DNA of 64,000 nucleotides from Rhea pennata (Eukaryota > Chordata > Aves > Rheiformes > Rheidae): assembly GCF_028389875.1 (NCBI RefSeq), contig NC_084664.1:37768323-37832322 (forward strand). Reading direction: 5' to 3'. The translations under genes and the position numbers were made by a program. Positions 53,200-62,642 of the stretch are shown piece by piece; the first letter of the stretch is position 1, and every line of letters begins with the position of its first letter. A model generated the notes under the pieces. It was not told the DNA's origin, did no database searches, and saw only the letters and a list, made by a program, of their open reading frames with translations.

Positions 53200-54200
53200 A
53201 GTAACAGCTGCAGCACGGGCTCGCACACGCTGGCAACACGAGCTTGGCCAGGCTTTCTCGCCCTTCGTGTTCCCTGAAGCATGCGCGCAGTCTCGAGTAA
53301 CGAAGCAAGCTGTACAACATGCTTTACGCGGGGCGTAAGCGGCGGCTCCGGCGCCAGCGGGGCCTACGCGAGCGGGAGCCTGTCAGGACGGCGACGCAGG
53401 CGCTGACCGCGTAAGGTGCGCGGAACCCCTCGCGGAACAGGCGTGGGCGCCGCACACTCGAGCCGCCGCGCGTTCGCGGGGCAGCGCGAAGCCGCGTGCG
53501 GAGCCTCGTGACGCCGCCGCCCTGCGCCCCTGAGCTGGGCGGGCCGGGGCGGCCCCACGCAGCCCCCAGAACACCCGCTGCCCCGTGCCGGCTACGGCCG
53601 GTTCCCGCTAACGGCTCCCCCGCCTCCACCCCGGCGCGGGGGGGCGGAAATGACGCGCGGAGGGCGGGGCCGCGAGGCGCCGATGGCGGAGGCCCCATGT
53701 TGATGTCCCCGGCGTCCTCCGCGCCTGCCTAGGTAAGGGGCCCTCGGCGGCCGGGCGGAGGGGAGCGAGCGGCTTCGGCGCCCTCTTTCTCCGCCGCTTT
53801 CCTCCTCGTCCTCCTGCTGCGGGGACGGGAGGGCCGCTAAGCCTGGGGCTTCTGTGCTGCGCCACCTAGGTGCTGCCCCTCCCCCCGGCCTGTCTCGGAC
53901 CGCTGGTAGTTGCGGGGGCGGGGGGAGCCGCGGCCGTTGGGGCGGGGGGGGCCGGAGGGCAACGGCGATTCGCGCTGAGCAAGTGAGGCCGCGAAGGGGC
54001 GGCTGGCAGAGCAGCGGGAGGGAGAGCCCGGCAGGTAGGGCCCGGCGGTGTCAGGTGCGCTGCTGCCCGCCGCTGGCTTGCCGCCCGGCGGAGCTGGCCG
54101 GGCCGTGCGGCTCGTCCTGTTCTTGTGTTTCCTGCCTGACGAGCTTGGCCTGCCTCCTTCGGCGCTTTTCGGCGTGTTAAAAGCGAACGCCTCTTTCTGC
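53200..54200 (+). promoter_or_regulatory. TAX1BP1: CpG-island promoter of TAX1BP1
   Basis: CpG-rich island around the non-coding first exon. Just upstream of the donor are GC boxes (GGGGCGG near 53640, GGGCGGGG near 53663), an ETS/CRE-like CGGAAATGACGC near 53644-53655 and a YY1-like GATGGCGGAGG at 53682-53692. YY1-like motifs of this kind often sit just downstream of the start site. No TATA box was seen. The long frames on both strands here reflect composition, not genes. Confidence 0.8.
53640..53732 (+). other. TAX1BP1: TAX1BP1 exon 1 (5' UTR), 3' end supported
   Basis: The 3' boundary is a strong donor, CCTAG|GTAAGG, after 53732. The 5' boundary is only estimated from the promoter motifs. 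The stretch has two short upstream frames. The one at 53683 is MAEAPC and stop; the other, 11 codons at 53697-53732, has its TAG stop as the last three bases of the exon. The main start codon is in exon 2. A second possible donor (GGCAGGTAGG near 54033) could define an alternative first exon. Confidence 0.6.
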
Positions 54201-56516
54201 CTCCCCGTGAGAATCTCTTGTCATGTCAGTCAGAAAGCGCTTCCTCCTCCTCCCTGCCCCCCTTTTCTCAAGTCGGTAGCTGTGAGCTAAGTAAGCAAGC
54301 ACCCGACATCCCCTAAACTATCCTTGAACTGTAAGTAGATATCGGCTTCATCTAAGCTCTGGGGGTTTTGCTGCTGCTGAACTGTAATCCCGTATGATTC
54401 TGCTGGTCTGCAGAAGTTCAAATTTATAGTTCTGCTTTGGACTTGGAAACCAAACTCCCTTCATTAACAGTTTCGGGAAAGCTACTTCAATAAAGCTGTG
54501 GTAGTAGGCTAACCACTATGCCACTATGCAAAAATGAATTTTTTTTTTTTGGTAATATGTTCTTATAAGAATCGTCCTAGTATTTGAAATAGCTCTTTTT
54601 CAAAATATGTTAAATTCCATTGTTTATCTATTGTCTATGTTATTAATGGTTTGCTGTTTTTACCTTATTCTGGGTAACAAAAGCTAATACAGTCTGCTTC
54701 ATGTCAATATTATTTGACTTCAGATACTAACTTAAATTATTAAGAATGAATGAGTTTGTTACACTTAGAAGAAAATTGTGACTTCTGTTTTTTGGAGTGA
54801 TTGTAAAAAAAACCAATTCTTTTTAAAGTTTATGGTTTGGAATGGTTTTAAGAGGTGTCATGAGTGTAACTTTCTGTTTTGAGGGGAGTGGGAATTTTCA
54901 GAGTTGTGCTAAGCTGTAAAACTTGCTACGCTTCTCTATACCCTGAAGTTCTATAACAGATGGGATTTATTTGTATTCTCAAAGGATATGCTCCTTTATT
55001 GTCACTGAAAAGTTTTGTCTTTTCATATCTGTTCGGTTTCTTGATTGTGTAAAATCTTTATCTAGTCCTTATATCTGTTGATTTTCACTTGTAAGGCATT
55101 CTGGATTTTTTACTTGTATTGTTCAGGGTAAAAAGCCCCCTTTTTTTTTTTAATATCCAATATACCAAAATAGTGCTATGGCTAGCCGTATGTGATTAAC
55201 GTGTTACACTAAATTGGATGGTAATAGGCTTAAAACGTTGAGAGCTTAACCTAAAACATCTCTGTTTCCCTCTCTTGTTCAGACAGGTGAATACCTATTT
55301 ATTCCAGAGTGCATTTTATTTCAGAAAATATGAGTTCTTGTATCTTAATTGTTGCAAAGAAATTTTGAAAGGCTGTAGGAAATATACAGACAGCTCTTAA
55401 TTGAGACTTGAAGTGGCTCATCCCGTCTTGGGACTGATTTCCTCATATATCTTCAAAAAAACCCAAATATCTCACACACTTAGTAGTCTTATTCTAGGTA
55501 TGTATTTGCTTACTCATCATGAAATTATTTTTAATAGCAATTACAAGAATAAAGCAGCTGCTCTTGCCAGAAATAAGGCCCCAATCCTCCTAATGCCAAA
55601 TGAGAAACTTGTGGTGGTAGACTAAAATTGGACAGTTGAAACTTACCAGTTACCCATCTTTTTGACAGAGGTTGCTGAACTTTAGGAAGGGACGTTCTTG
55701 GTCTGTTTATGAAGCATGTCTTGCATTGCTGTAGATTTTAGTGTAACGTAACCTGAGGTGAATGGAAAGTGTGATAAATGCTTCTACAATCAAGTTGGAT
55801 TCAGTGTTAGTCCATCAAACTGCATATGCACCTGAATGTTCCTACTATCAGTGAAGTCTGCTGTTTATGGTAGTAAAACTAAACATGCAGGACTTGGGGG
55901 CATATGTGTTAAAAGGACAGTAGAAGATGCCCACAGAGGACTTCTGTTTTCCTGAGGAGAGTAAGCGCTTAAAAAATCCTGTTTAGACAAACTTTCTTAC
56001 TTTGTTAAAATGCCTTAAAATGAAACTTTGTTACTTTTACCGAGGAAAAAAAAAGTCTATACATAAAAATACTGTCAAAAGCATTAAGTATTACAAATTC
56101 TGGGAAGAGTTTAAAATAAGGAAAACTATGGAGCTTTATTTTTCCTCCCCTGCAGCATTCAGAAGCGTTAAGTTTATTTCATGCACGTCCGAAACATTTT
56201 TGGTTTTCCCCATCACTGCTTTTGCTTCCTGCTTTCTGCTGCTGTTTCTGAGGTGTAATGTTAGGGGAGTTCACCCCAGTGATACCTTCTCTTTGTGTTG
56301 GTGTCATCACTGAAATGACTGCTCTTTCATTATAAGAAGTGATTGTTTTGGAGTGATGCTGAGGCAGTACGCTTGGGGAAACTTGGCCTACTGCCATCTA
56401 GTTTTAGAACAGCAGAATTAATTCTTGAATGTCTATCTTGTACATTTCAAATAGATTAATTTTTAACCAAATTCTTCCACTGTATTTTAGTAGTAATTTC
56501 TAAAATTTTGTTACAG
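53733..56516 (+). other. TAX1BP1: TAX1BP1 intron 1
   Basis: From GTAAGG to the acceptor TTTTGTTACAG. The first 450 bases belong to the CpG island, the rest is A+T-rich. No gene or transposon was recognised. Confidence 0.75.
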
Positions 56517-56700
56517 ATCAGTCATGTCATCTTTTCAAGAAGTCCCCTCTTCAGCTAATCCTTTGCAGACTTCCAATTTTGCACATGTGATTTTTCAAAA
56601 TGTGGCAAAAAGTTATCTTCCAAACACGCACCTTGAATGTCACTACACCCTGACCCAGTTTATCCATCCTCACCAGAAAGACTGGGTTGGTATTTTCAAG
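56517..56700 (+). CDS. TAX1BP1: TAX1BP1 exon 2: start of Tax1-binding protein 1 (SKICH domain)
   Basis: The exon begins after TTACAG with seven UTR bases. ATG at 56524 opens a 59-codon frame that ends AAG|GTAAGT at 56700, in phase 0. The peptide is MSSFQEVPSSANPLQTSNFA, then HVIFQNVAKSYLPNTHLECH, then a stretch ending DWVGIFK. This is the start of the SKICH domain that TAX1BP1 shares with CALCOCO1 and CALCOCO2/NDP52. TAX1BP1 is a ubiquitin-binding autophagy receptor that also works with A20 to restrain NF-kappaB and antiviral signalling. In NDP52-type proteins the SKICH domain binds upstream autophagy kinase adaptors. Relative to the human protein as I know it there are five extra residues (SSANP) after QEVP. 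The coiled coils and zinc fingers are beyond the window. Confidence 0.96.
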
Positions 56701-59019
56701 GTAAGTGAAGCTTGTATGTTCATTTCCGACACAGTCACTGTCTTCTCGCTTACTAGTTTAAAAAAAAAAAAAAAGCAACAACTATAAAATCTATCTCATA
56801 AACTTGAAGTAGAATAAATCATTTTACTCTGTCAGAATTAAACACTTTAAAAGCAACAAAGTAATTGTTTGTTGTTTTGTTTTCTTTCATCCAGAATGTT
56901 AGAAATGTTTTAGTTCCTGCTGTATGAGTCTTTGAGGTTTTGTAACAGAGAGATGGAACTGGAAATCAAAATTGGAGAAATGAGTAAACTGTAAGTCTGC
57001 TGGAGTATAGGGAAGCTGTGATGAGGTTATGTGGTGCAGAATTAAATGGAGTGATTTGGGAAGAGGAGCATAGGCAAAAAGTTCATTTGGAATAGGACTG
57101 AAGCTATGAAAAGTATGAGTCAAAGTAAATGTGAAATATGCGTGGAATGAAAAGCCAAGCTGGAGACATTCTGATCCATGTTTCTGACTCATTTTTATTG
57201 CTACAAAAGGCAGAACAGTATAGATTACTGAAATTCATTGTTGGCTTGAAATAAACCCTTGAAGAAAGGGAGGGGTGAGGCCAATTTTAAACTGCTCTGT
57301 ATCAGTGATCTGGTATACGTGGAACTGCACAAAACATTTTGTTAGTATGACTGACTGGGTGGGGCTGGAGGGAGAAACAGGAGGTAGTCTTAAATTGGCT
57401 ATGCTGCTATCAAAACAAAACTTTCACCCCCTGTGGAGGTGATAGTTAGCTCTCATTTATTGATTTCGTAATCTGTTCCAGCTTGAATCAAAGGACTCTT
57501 GTCTATGGGATGTGGTTAAGAATTTAGTAAGTTATAATTAATAAGTTATATTCTCTTGTTTTGGACAGAAATACTTTGAGAACACTTCAGGTTCTAAAGA
57601 ACATATGGTTTCAGACAAAGAATTTAATCATAAAATTCTCATGCAGTTCTTGCAAGGTTTAAAAAAGAGCTATATTACTGCTTTATGTAAATTTAGAGGT
57701 TTGCTGATTATACTCATCTTGCTAATTTTTAAAGGTTAATAAGTCTCTTTCATAGGATTAGAAATTGATTAATTCTTTTATCTATTAAGACTTTTTGTGT
57801 TTCACTGTTAATATAGCTCTTAATAGACCATAGTTAAGTAAGGTATTTGAAGCCCTTATCAAAGCTTCTTTTAAAAGCTTAAAGAAGTGGGTAAGGGTAA
57901 CAAACTCTCTGCTATTGAAGGACCTTTCCCTTAGAAACTGTTCACTGTTAGTTTAAGAATATAAATTCCTGACTTCATTGTCATATGCCAATCACCAGTA
58001 GATTGTTAGTTTTTATTCAAGCCAAATGACTTTTGTCAAAGTAGAAGTGCTGTGCTCATTTTAATGCTATATGCAATGACTGTGTAGTTGTTAAATTGTG
58101 CAAGGGAGGCATTAACTACAAGCAGGCAGATGTTACTAATGTGGAATTTTTTAAATATTTTTGTGAATTTTGATTATCTGCAGAGTTCAGAAGAATAGGA
58201 GTGTGACTGAGCAACTTGAATATTTAATCATGTTAATGAAACTCAAATCTTTATCAAAGCATTAAAGTGGCAGTGTTGTTCATATTAAACAGAAATATTT
58301 TGAAATTATTTAAATGTAACTTGAGAAATTAATGTTTTAGCTTTGCATGTGTTCACCTAAAATCAACTTGGGGGGGACCCAAAAATACTAATTAGGAAAT
58401 TTTCAGTGATTATATGAAATGCTGTGTATATATAACACAGATATCTTTCCCTTCGATCACATCTTTATTGTGATTATAGATGTGGCAAATTATTGATGTG
58501 TGAGGTTTATGTTCTGCACTGCCAAATTCATAGTACCTGCCATTGCCAATCAGTTGAGGAACATGTTAGTACTGAATTAGTGCTGAAAGAAACACCTTCT
58601 TTTACTCAAGGTGGCTTATTTCTTCTACTTCATCTTTTTGTGAAAAAAGCTGTTGTGTGATGAACCGAAGCAAGGAATTGATTAATGCCAACTTTTAAGG
58701 ACTCAATTATTTTTAGTTAAATTCCTCAGCTGAGTTCAAGGGAAAGAAGCATTGTGAAAAGGATAGAAATTGCTTTCTTGTTGGCTGTGTTAGTTTATAC
58801 TAACTAAAGTGTTTGTTAGCATCCAGTTTTAGTGTAGTTCTAGTACAGTGAGTTGAATGAAGCCAGCTGTCCAACCATATCTATACTTACGAATATGTAT
58901 GTGTATAAGTAATGTTCACACATAAAAATTAATTGTGAAAACTTAGTTTTCTAGGGATAGGTATTACAGACAAAAGTTGTACTATACTGTGATCTGAGTG
59001 TAAAAATGAATGACTTCTA

Positions 59020-59424
59020 TGCCGCAGCCCATCCTTGGCAAGCACGGGAAGGAACACACACACATCAATGTGATGCAAGTTCAATCCAACTTTATTCCTT
59101 TGTCTACCTAATTTATATATCTTTTCTAACAAGCTCATGTATCAACGCGCCTCGCAAAGCATTTCTATTGGTTGTCTAATATTGTCCAAGCGCATCTGCT
59201 CAGTTTCTAATTGGCTGTTGTGTTGACTCCCCTTGTGAGTGATCACAGGCGCTTGCTTATCTGTTGTGTTAACTCCCTTTCTGGATGCATATCCTGTCAG
59301 TGATTACAGGCATCTGCTTATCTTTTCTTCTTTAGCCTTTTGTCTTCAAAAGAATTCCTTCTTTGAGCAGTTTGTTGCTTACTTCAGCTCTTTATAATCC
59401 TGCAAGATAGCCAAGGCCCCGACA
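59020..59424 (-). repeat. 3' LTR of provirus (405 bp)
   Basis: On the minus strand it starts TGTCGGGGCC and ends GGGCTGCGGCA, so it has the usual TG...CA ends. U3 includes CCAAT-type motifs (ACCAATAGAAA, GCCAATTAGAAA), a TATA box (TATATAAAT, 59111-59119) and the polyadenylation signal AATAAA (59091-59096). It is followed by a GT-rich stretch. R must be short, as in alpharetroviruses. The first 46 bases of U3 also encode the end of env. Confidence 0.95.
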
Positions 59425-60701
59425 CCTCCCCCTCTTTTTTCAAAAACAGAGTCAGCTATCCTCTGCATGGATTGCTGCAGACATTGCAATATACAAGGTA
59501 GACATACAAGTAACATCAGAACAATCAATCCCATAAGCATAAATTGATGAACGAGAGAAGCAAACCAAGAGCTTAAACCTAGCGATTTTAACCAACTTTC
59601 CAAGCCCCAACTCTCCTCTCTCAGTTTACTCATCCCATCTTTTAGGTCCTTTATTCTCTTATGGATCGATTCCGAATGATCAGACAAATTCATACAACAC
59701 ATTCCCTCAAACTCCTCACACCCATGCCCATGCGCTAATAATAAAAAATCTATAGCTGCTCTATTTTGCAATACTGCATGATTTACGCTGGCTACGTCTT
59801 GAGATAATTGATCTAGAATGTCAGAAGTCATGTTAAGTTCATTTTTTGTCCAACAAGCTAACTGCTTTAATGTTGTCATTGCACGCGCTGCTGTAGCCCC
59901 GGGAAAAACCATGCTCGTTAAAAGAGTTCTCAGGTTACTCCAAAATTTAGGGTCTCCCACTTCGCTACAGTCTAATTGATGCAATTCTCTTTTCTTCTGA
60001 CGGCTCCTTTGACTATCTGCCCACTGTATCACTGTCGACACATTTGGGTGAAATAATGTTAGTTTCCCCAAATAGCATGGTCCCCCTTTCGGTCCTGCTG
60101 GTACTCCGTTCCATGCCCTATCTCCACAGATCAAAAAGATTCCGGGCGGCAATCGCCGCGCTGGCTTATCAGTTAGATTGCATTTGGAGTATGTTTGTCC
60201 CATTACTTTGTCTGCTTTCAATCCCGACTCGACAGACGCCCATGTTTTACTGGGCATGTCAAGCTCTGTACTTAGGGGCTCAAATTGCACCCATCCTCCG
60301 TTTCTTGTGCCATTTGTGGCATTTACGCATCCTAATAAATCTAATTCTTCTGGGGGTGACCGCAATGTGTAGTTTAGTTGTTTTATAATCTCACACTGCC
60401 ACCCACCATCTCTTTGTGCATCAGTCAAACCCGGAGTTTTCAGCGTCTGGTTGACCGTAGTAAAGTTTAGACATGTTACATTTCCAATAAATCCTTGAAA
60501 TTCCTCCAGTTGCCACACCGGCACTCCCACTAAACAAGTTCGAAATGGATCTCCTGGTCTCTGCAGGCTCAAGCAAAATGATTTCTGACCTGTTGTATTA
60601 GCTACGGTTACCCATATGTTTTCTCTCTTATTAATATTCGTTAATGACCACACATGAATCACGCCAGTTAATCCCAACCACCAAACCCGCTGTGCCTTCA
60701 T
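59379..60701 (-). CDS. env: Endogenous retroviral env, intact 440-codon frame
   Basis: Starts at a true ATG (60701-60699) overlapping the integrase-tail stop as ATGA. A short hydrophobic leader (about 6-20) is followed by a surface unit with many N-glycosylation sites. A furin-type site RQKKR is at 234-238. The transmembrane unit has an internal fusion region between C245 and C283, the alpharetrovirus arrangement. It also has the conserved immunosuppressive-type segment around 311-327, CX6CC (C328, C335, C336) and a membrane anchor at about 387-408. The frame crosses the polypurine tract and ends inside U3, giving a tail with YKEL (436-439), a YxxPhi-type sorting motif. No stop or frameshift was seen. 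The surface unit, about 218 residues after the leader, seems short, so it may carry in-frame losses. Expression would use a spliced mRNA from the 5' LTR. Whether it is made is unknown. Confidence 0.93.
   Translation of the reverse strand: MKAQRVWWLGLTGVIHVWSLTNINKRENIWVTVANTTGQKSFCLSLQRPGDPFRTCLVGVPVWQLEEFQGFIGNVTCLNFTTVNQTLKTPGLTDAQRDGGWQCEIIKQLNYTLRSPPEELDLLGCVNATNGTRNGGWVQFEPLSTELDMPSKTWASVESGLKADKVMGQTYSKCNLTDKPARRLPPGIFLICGDRAWNGVPAGPKGGPCYLGKLTLFHPNVSTVIQWADSQRSRQKKRELHQLDCSEVGDPKFWSNLRTLLTSMVFPGATAARAMTTLKQLACWTKNELNMTSDILDQLSQDVASVNHAVLQNRAAIDFLLLAHGHGCEEFEGMCCMNLSDHSESIHKRIKDLKDGMSKLREESWGLESWLKSLGLSSWFASLVHQFMLMGLIVLMLLVCLPCILQCLQQSMQRIADSVFEKRGGGVGALAILQDYKELK
59425..59440 (-). other. 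Polypurine tract
   Basis: The sense strand reads AAAAAAGAGGGGGAGG directly before the TG of the 3' LTR: the standard plus-strand primer position. It is translated as part of the env tail. Confidence 0.92.
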
Positions 60702-60850
60702 GTTTCTTTAGGCAACACTTCTGGGTTTGCTTCAGCACCCTGTAATGCATTTGTTGTTTCGGCTCTCTCCTTTGTCAGCCACGGCCGCACCCACTTGGCT
60801 GGTATCCACGTAGTTCTATCCCTGGCAAATTTTCTTGGTACCGATAAGCC
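60698..60850 (-). pseudogene. pol: Remnant of pol: integrase C-terminal tail
   Basis: A 50-codon open stretch ends at a TGA that overlaps the env ATG. It contains DRTTWIPAKWVRPW, the type of basic, tryptophan-rich segment found at the end of retroviral integrases. Upstream the frame is closed by a TGA, and an alternative frame is open for about 25 codons, so a small shift may be present. All catalytic domains of protease, reverse transcriptase, RNase H and integrase are missing. The env splice acceptor is probably within this piece. Confidence 0.75.
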
Positions 60851-60879
60851 TCAGTGCCAGCTATCTTTTCCTCTATCCC

Positions 60880-61020
60880 TTTTATTTATTTTTATATTTA
60901 TTTATATATTATTATTATAAATTATAAATATATTTATAATCACAATTATAATATTATAATTATAAATATATTTTTATATATAATTATTATTATTATTATT
61001 ATTATCGTTATTTATCTATT
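60880..61020. repeat. A/T-only low-complexity tract at the deletion point
   Basis: About 140 bases of TTTA/TTA/ATA repeats with only three or four C/G bases, placed where capsid through integrase should be. It contrasts sharply with the G+C-rich gag on one side and the pol tail on the other. Confidence 0.95.
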
Positions 61021-61046
61021 GGTTCCCATGTTGGTCTGTCCACTCT

Positions 61047-62087
61047 TTATATAACTGGCATGGCTGTAGGAGTGAACAGAAACTCTCCCTCCAACTTAGC
61101 ATTCTCTATAAGGCCCTTGTAACGCGTAACAGGGTTAAAATGCAAGTCATGAGGCGGCACTACCTCATCTTTGCCTCCCTTCCCCACAGGGCCGAACAGT
61201 TCCCTCTCCTTGCCGTGCACCACCGATTGCAACCATGACAACACCCCGTCTGGATTTATCCCTTTTGTCCCGCGACCCGCCCCACAACCGACTGCCAAAC
61301 CCGACTCAAATTTGTCGATCTGTCTCTCAATGTTCTCAGCCCCTTCTACAATTGAGTTATGGGCAGCTTTATATGCTGCCTTTATGTCCCTTCGTCCCGA
61401 TCCCTGATCGAGGTGTTTCATCTGATCCAACAAGGCAGTCATCTTGTCGGCTTGGCCGCGGAGCTCTTGACAAATCTCTCTCAGCTGCTCTTGGTCCGCT
61501 GGCTCATCATCCGGCAGCGGGACCTTTACTGGATCAATGTCCATGTTCGCCGGGGGAGCGGTACACACCGGACGGTCCTCCCCTTCCCAGGGTGGTAAAT
61601 CATCGTCTACTCCCCCCCAAGCCTCCTTCTCGGCTACGGAAACAGGACAGGCATGCAGGGGACACTTGAGGTTATAATTGTCAGGCGCCCTCTCATACCG
61701 AGGTCCCGAGCCACTCACAGCTGTCCATTCTGAGTCTCCCGAGCCCTCCTGCTCCTTGTCAGTACTTTGTACGGTGCTGCGAATGGCAGCAGCAACAGCC
61801 GCTTCTCCGTGCAACTGTTCCAGCATCAGTCGGACCGGTCGGTAAATCTTTGCTAACGACTGTGCCTCCTTAGATCCCACTTGCACGCTCTCCCACAGTT
61901 CTTTTCCGACTCGTTCCCATACTTCCAGCTTGTATACTTGCGGAGCTTCTGCTATAAGCCCCTTTCTTCGGCACCACAGTAACAAATCAGTTAAGTCTGA
62001 TTTCGTTATCTGGGTGTCCGTTTTCTGAGCCAATTTCAACAGGCTCTCTAGTGTTGCTTGTTCTATCGCTGATGCAGCGAATCCCAT
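61047..62087 (-). CDS. gag: Truncated endogenous retroviral gag (matrix and spacer region)
   Basis: Begins at ATG 62087-62085 (MGFAAS), with glycine 2 and a serine at position 6, which suits N-myristoylation. An in-frame GTG upstream at 62105 is less likely and lies on the splice donor. 346 codons follow. The N-terminal 90 residues have the helical matrix pattern (LESLLKLAQKTDTQITKSDL, LLWCRRKGLI). The middle is acidic and proline-containing (DDLPPWEGED). The end (LHFNPVTRYKGLIEN, then FTPTAMPVI and stop) looks like the approach to the matrix-side/capsid boundary. Capsid with its major homology region and nucleocapsid zinc knuckles are absent. Normal alpharetroviral Gag is about twice as long. 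It could still make a membrane-bound fragment; that is inference. Confidence 0.85.
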   Translation of the reverse strand: MGFAASAIEQATLESLLKLAQKTDTQITKSDLTDLLLWCRRKGLIAEAPQVYKLEVWERVGKELWESVQVGSKEAQSLAKIYRPVRLMLEQLHGEAAVAAAIRSTVQSTDKEQEGSGDSEWTAVSGSGPRYERAPDNYNLKCPLHACPVSVAEKEAWGGVDDDLPPWEGEDRPVCTAPPANMDIDPVKVPLPDDEPADQEQLREICQELRGQADKMTALLDQMKHLDQGSGRRDIKAAYKAAHNSIVEGAENIERQIDKFESGLAVGCGAGRGTKGINPDGVLSWLQSVVHGKERELFGPVGKGGKDEVVPPHDLHFNPVTRYKGLIENAKLEGEFLFTPTAMPVI

Positions 62088-62103
62088 CCTGCTTCCCTGA
62101 CTC

Positions 62104-62107
62104 ACCG
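62104..62107 (-). other. Proviral major splice donor
   Basis: Sense strand CCGG|GTGAGTCAGG just before the gag ATG, GT at 62105-62104. It is a near-consensus donor placed to make a spliced env mRNA. Confidence 0.75.
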
Positions 62108-62217
62108 GTCAGTCGTGGCCACAATCCGCCTTTCTTCGGGCGCCCAGCTACTGTCGCTGGCTATGCAGGATCCTTGCCCGCTTACGGCTCCACTACTACC
62201 CCAGTTGGTCTCTGAGG

Positions 62218-62235
62218 ATCACGTCGGGGTCACCA
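62218..62235 (-). other. Primer-binding site, tRNA-Trp type
   Basis: Sense strand TGGTGACCCCGACGTGAT begins two bases after the 5' LTR end. This is the 18-base complement of the 3' end of tryptophan tRNA as used by avian alpharetroviruses. Confidence 0.92.
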
Positions 62236-62237
62236 GA

Positions 62238-62642
62238 TGCCGCAGCCCATCCTTGGCAAGCACGGGAAGGAACACACACACATCAATGTGATGCAAGTTC
62301 AATCCAACTTTATTCCTTTGTCTACCTAATTTATATATCTTTTCTAACAAGCTCATGTATCAACGCGCCTCGCAAAGCATTTCTATTGGTTGTCTAATAT
62401 TGTCCAAGCGCATCTGCTCAGTTTCTAATTGGCTGTTGTGTTGACTCCCCTTGTGAGTGATCACAGGCGCTTGCTTATCTGTTGTGTTAACTCCCTTTCT
62501 GGATGCATATCCTGTCAGTGATTACAGGCATCTGCTTATCTTTTCTTCTTTAGCCTTTTGTCTTCAAAAGAATTCCTTCTTTGAGCAGTTTGTTGCTTAC
62601 TTCAGCTCTTTATAATCCTGCAAGATAGCCAAGGCCCCGACA
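62238..62642 (-). repeat. 5' LTR of provirus (405 bp)
   Basis: Same length and, read side by side, the same sequence as the 3' LTR. It acts as promoter for the proviral transcript, which runs towards TAX1BP1 exon 2. TATA box at 62329-62337 and AATAAA at 62309-62314. Confidence 0.95.

Larger units (their letters stand above)
38621..53200. other. Intergenic region between HIBADH and TAX1BP1
   Basis: 14.6 kb with no gene I can support. Contents: a poly-T near 40190, a possible old CR1 scrap at 42955-43015, a somewhat G+C-richer unidentified block at about 48430-48960, a CR1 3' end at 51185-51352 and a small duplicated motif at 52849-52930. The remaining reading frames are short and show no recognisable domain. 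Confidence 0.75.

Noticed and set aside
53324-54180. Frames of 85-124 codons around the TAX1BP1 island
   Set aside because: Same compositional effect. No conserved domain, and frames on both strands overlap.
60044-60388. 114-codon plus-strand frame
   Set aside because: It is a shadow of the env gene on the other strand.
61235-61669. 144-codon plus-strand frame
   Set aside because: Shadow of the gag gene on the minus strand.
62087-62105. Gag start at an upstream in-frame GTG
   Set aside because: That GTG is part of the GGTGAGT splice donor. The ATG at 62087 gives the expected MG- myristoylation start.
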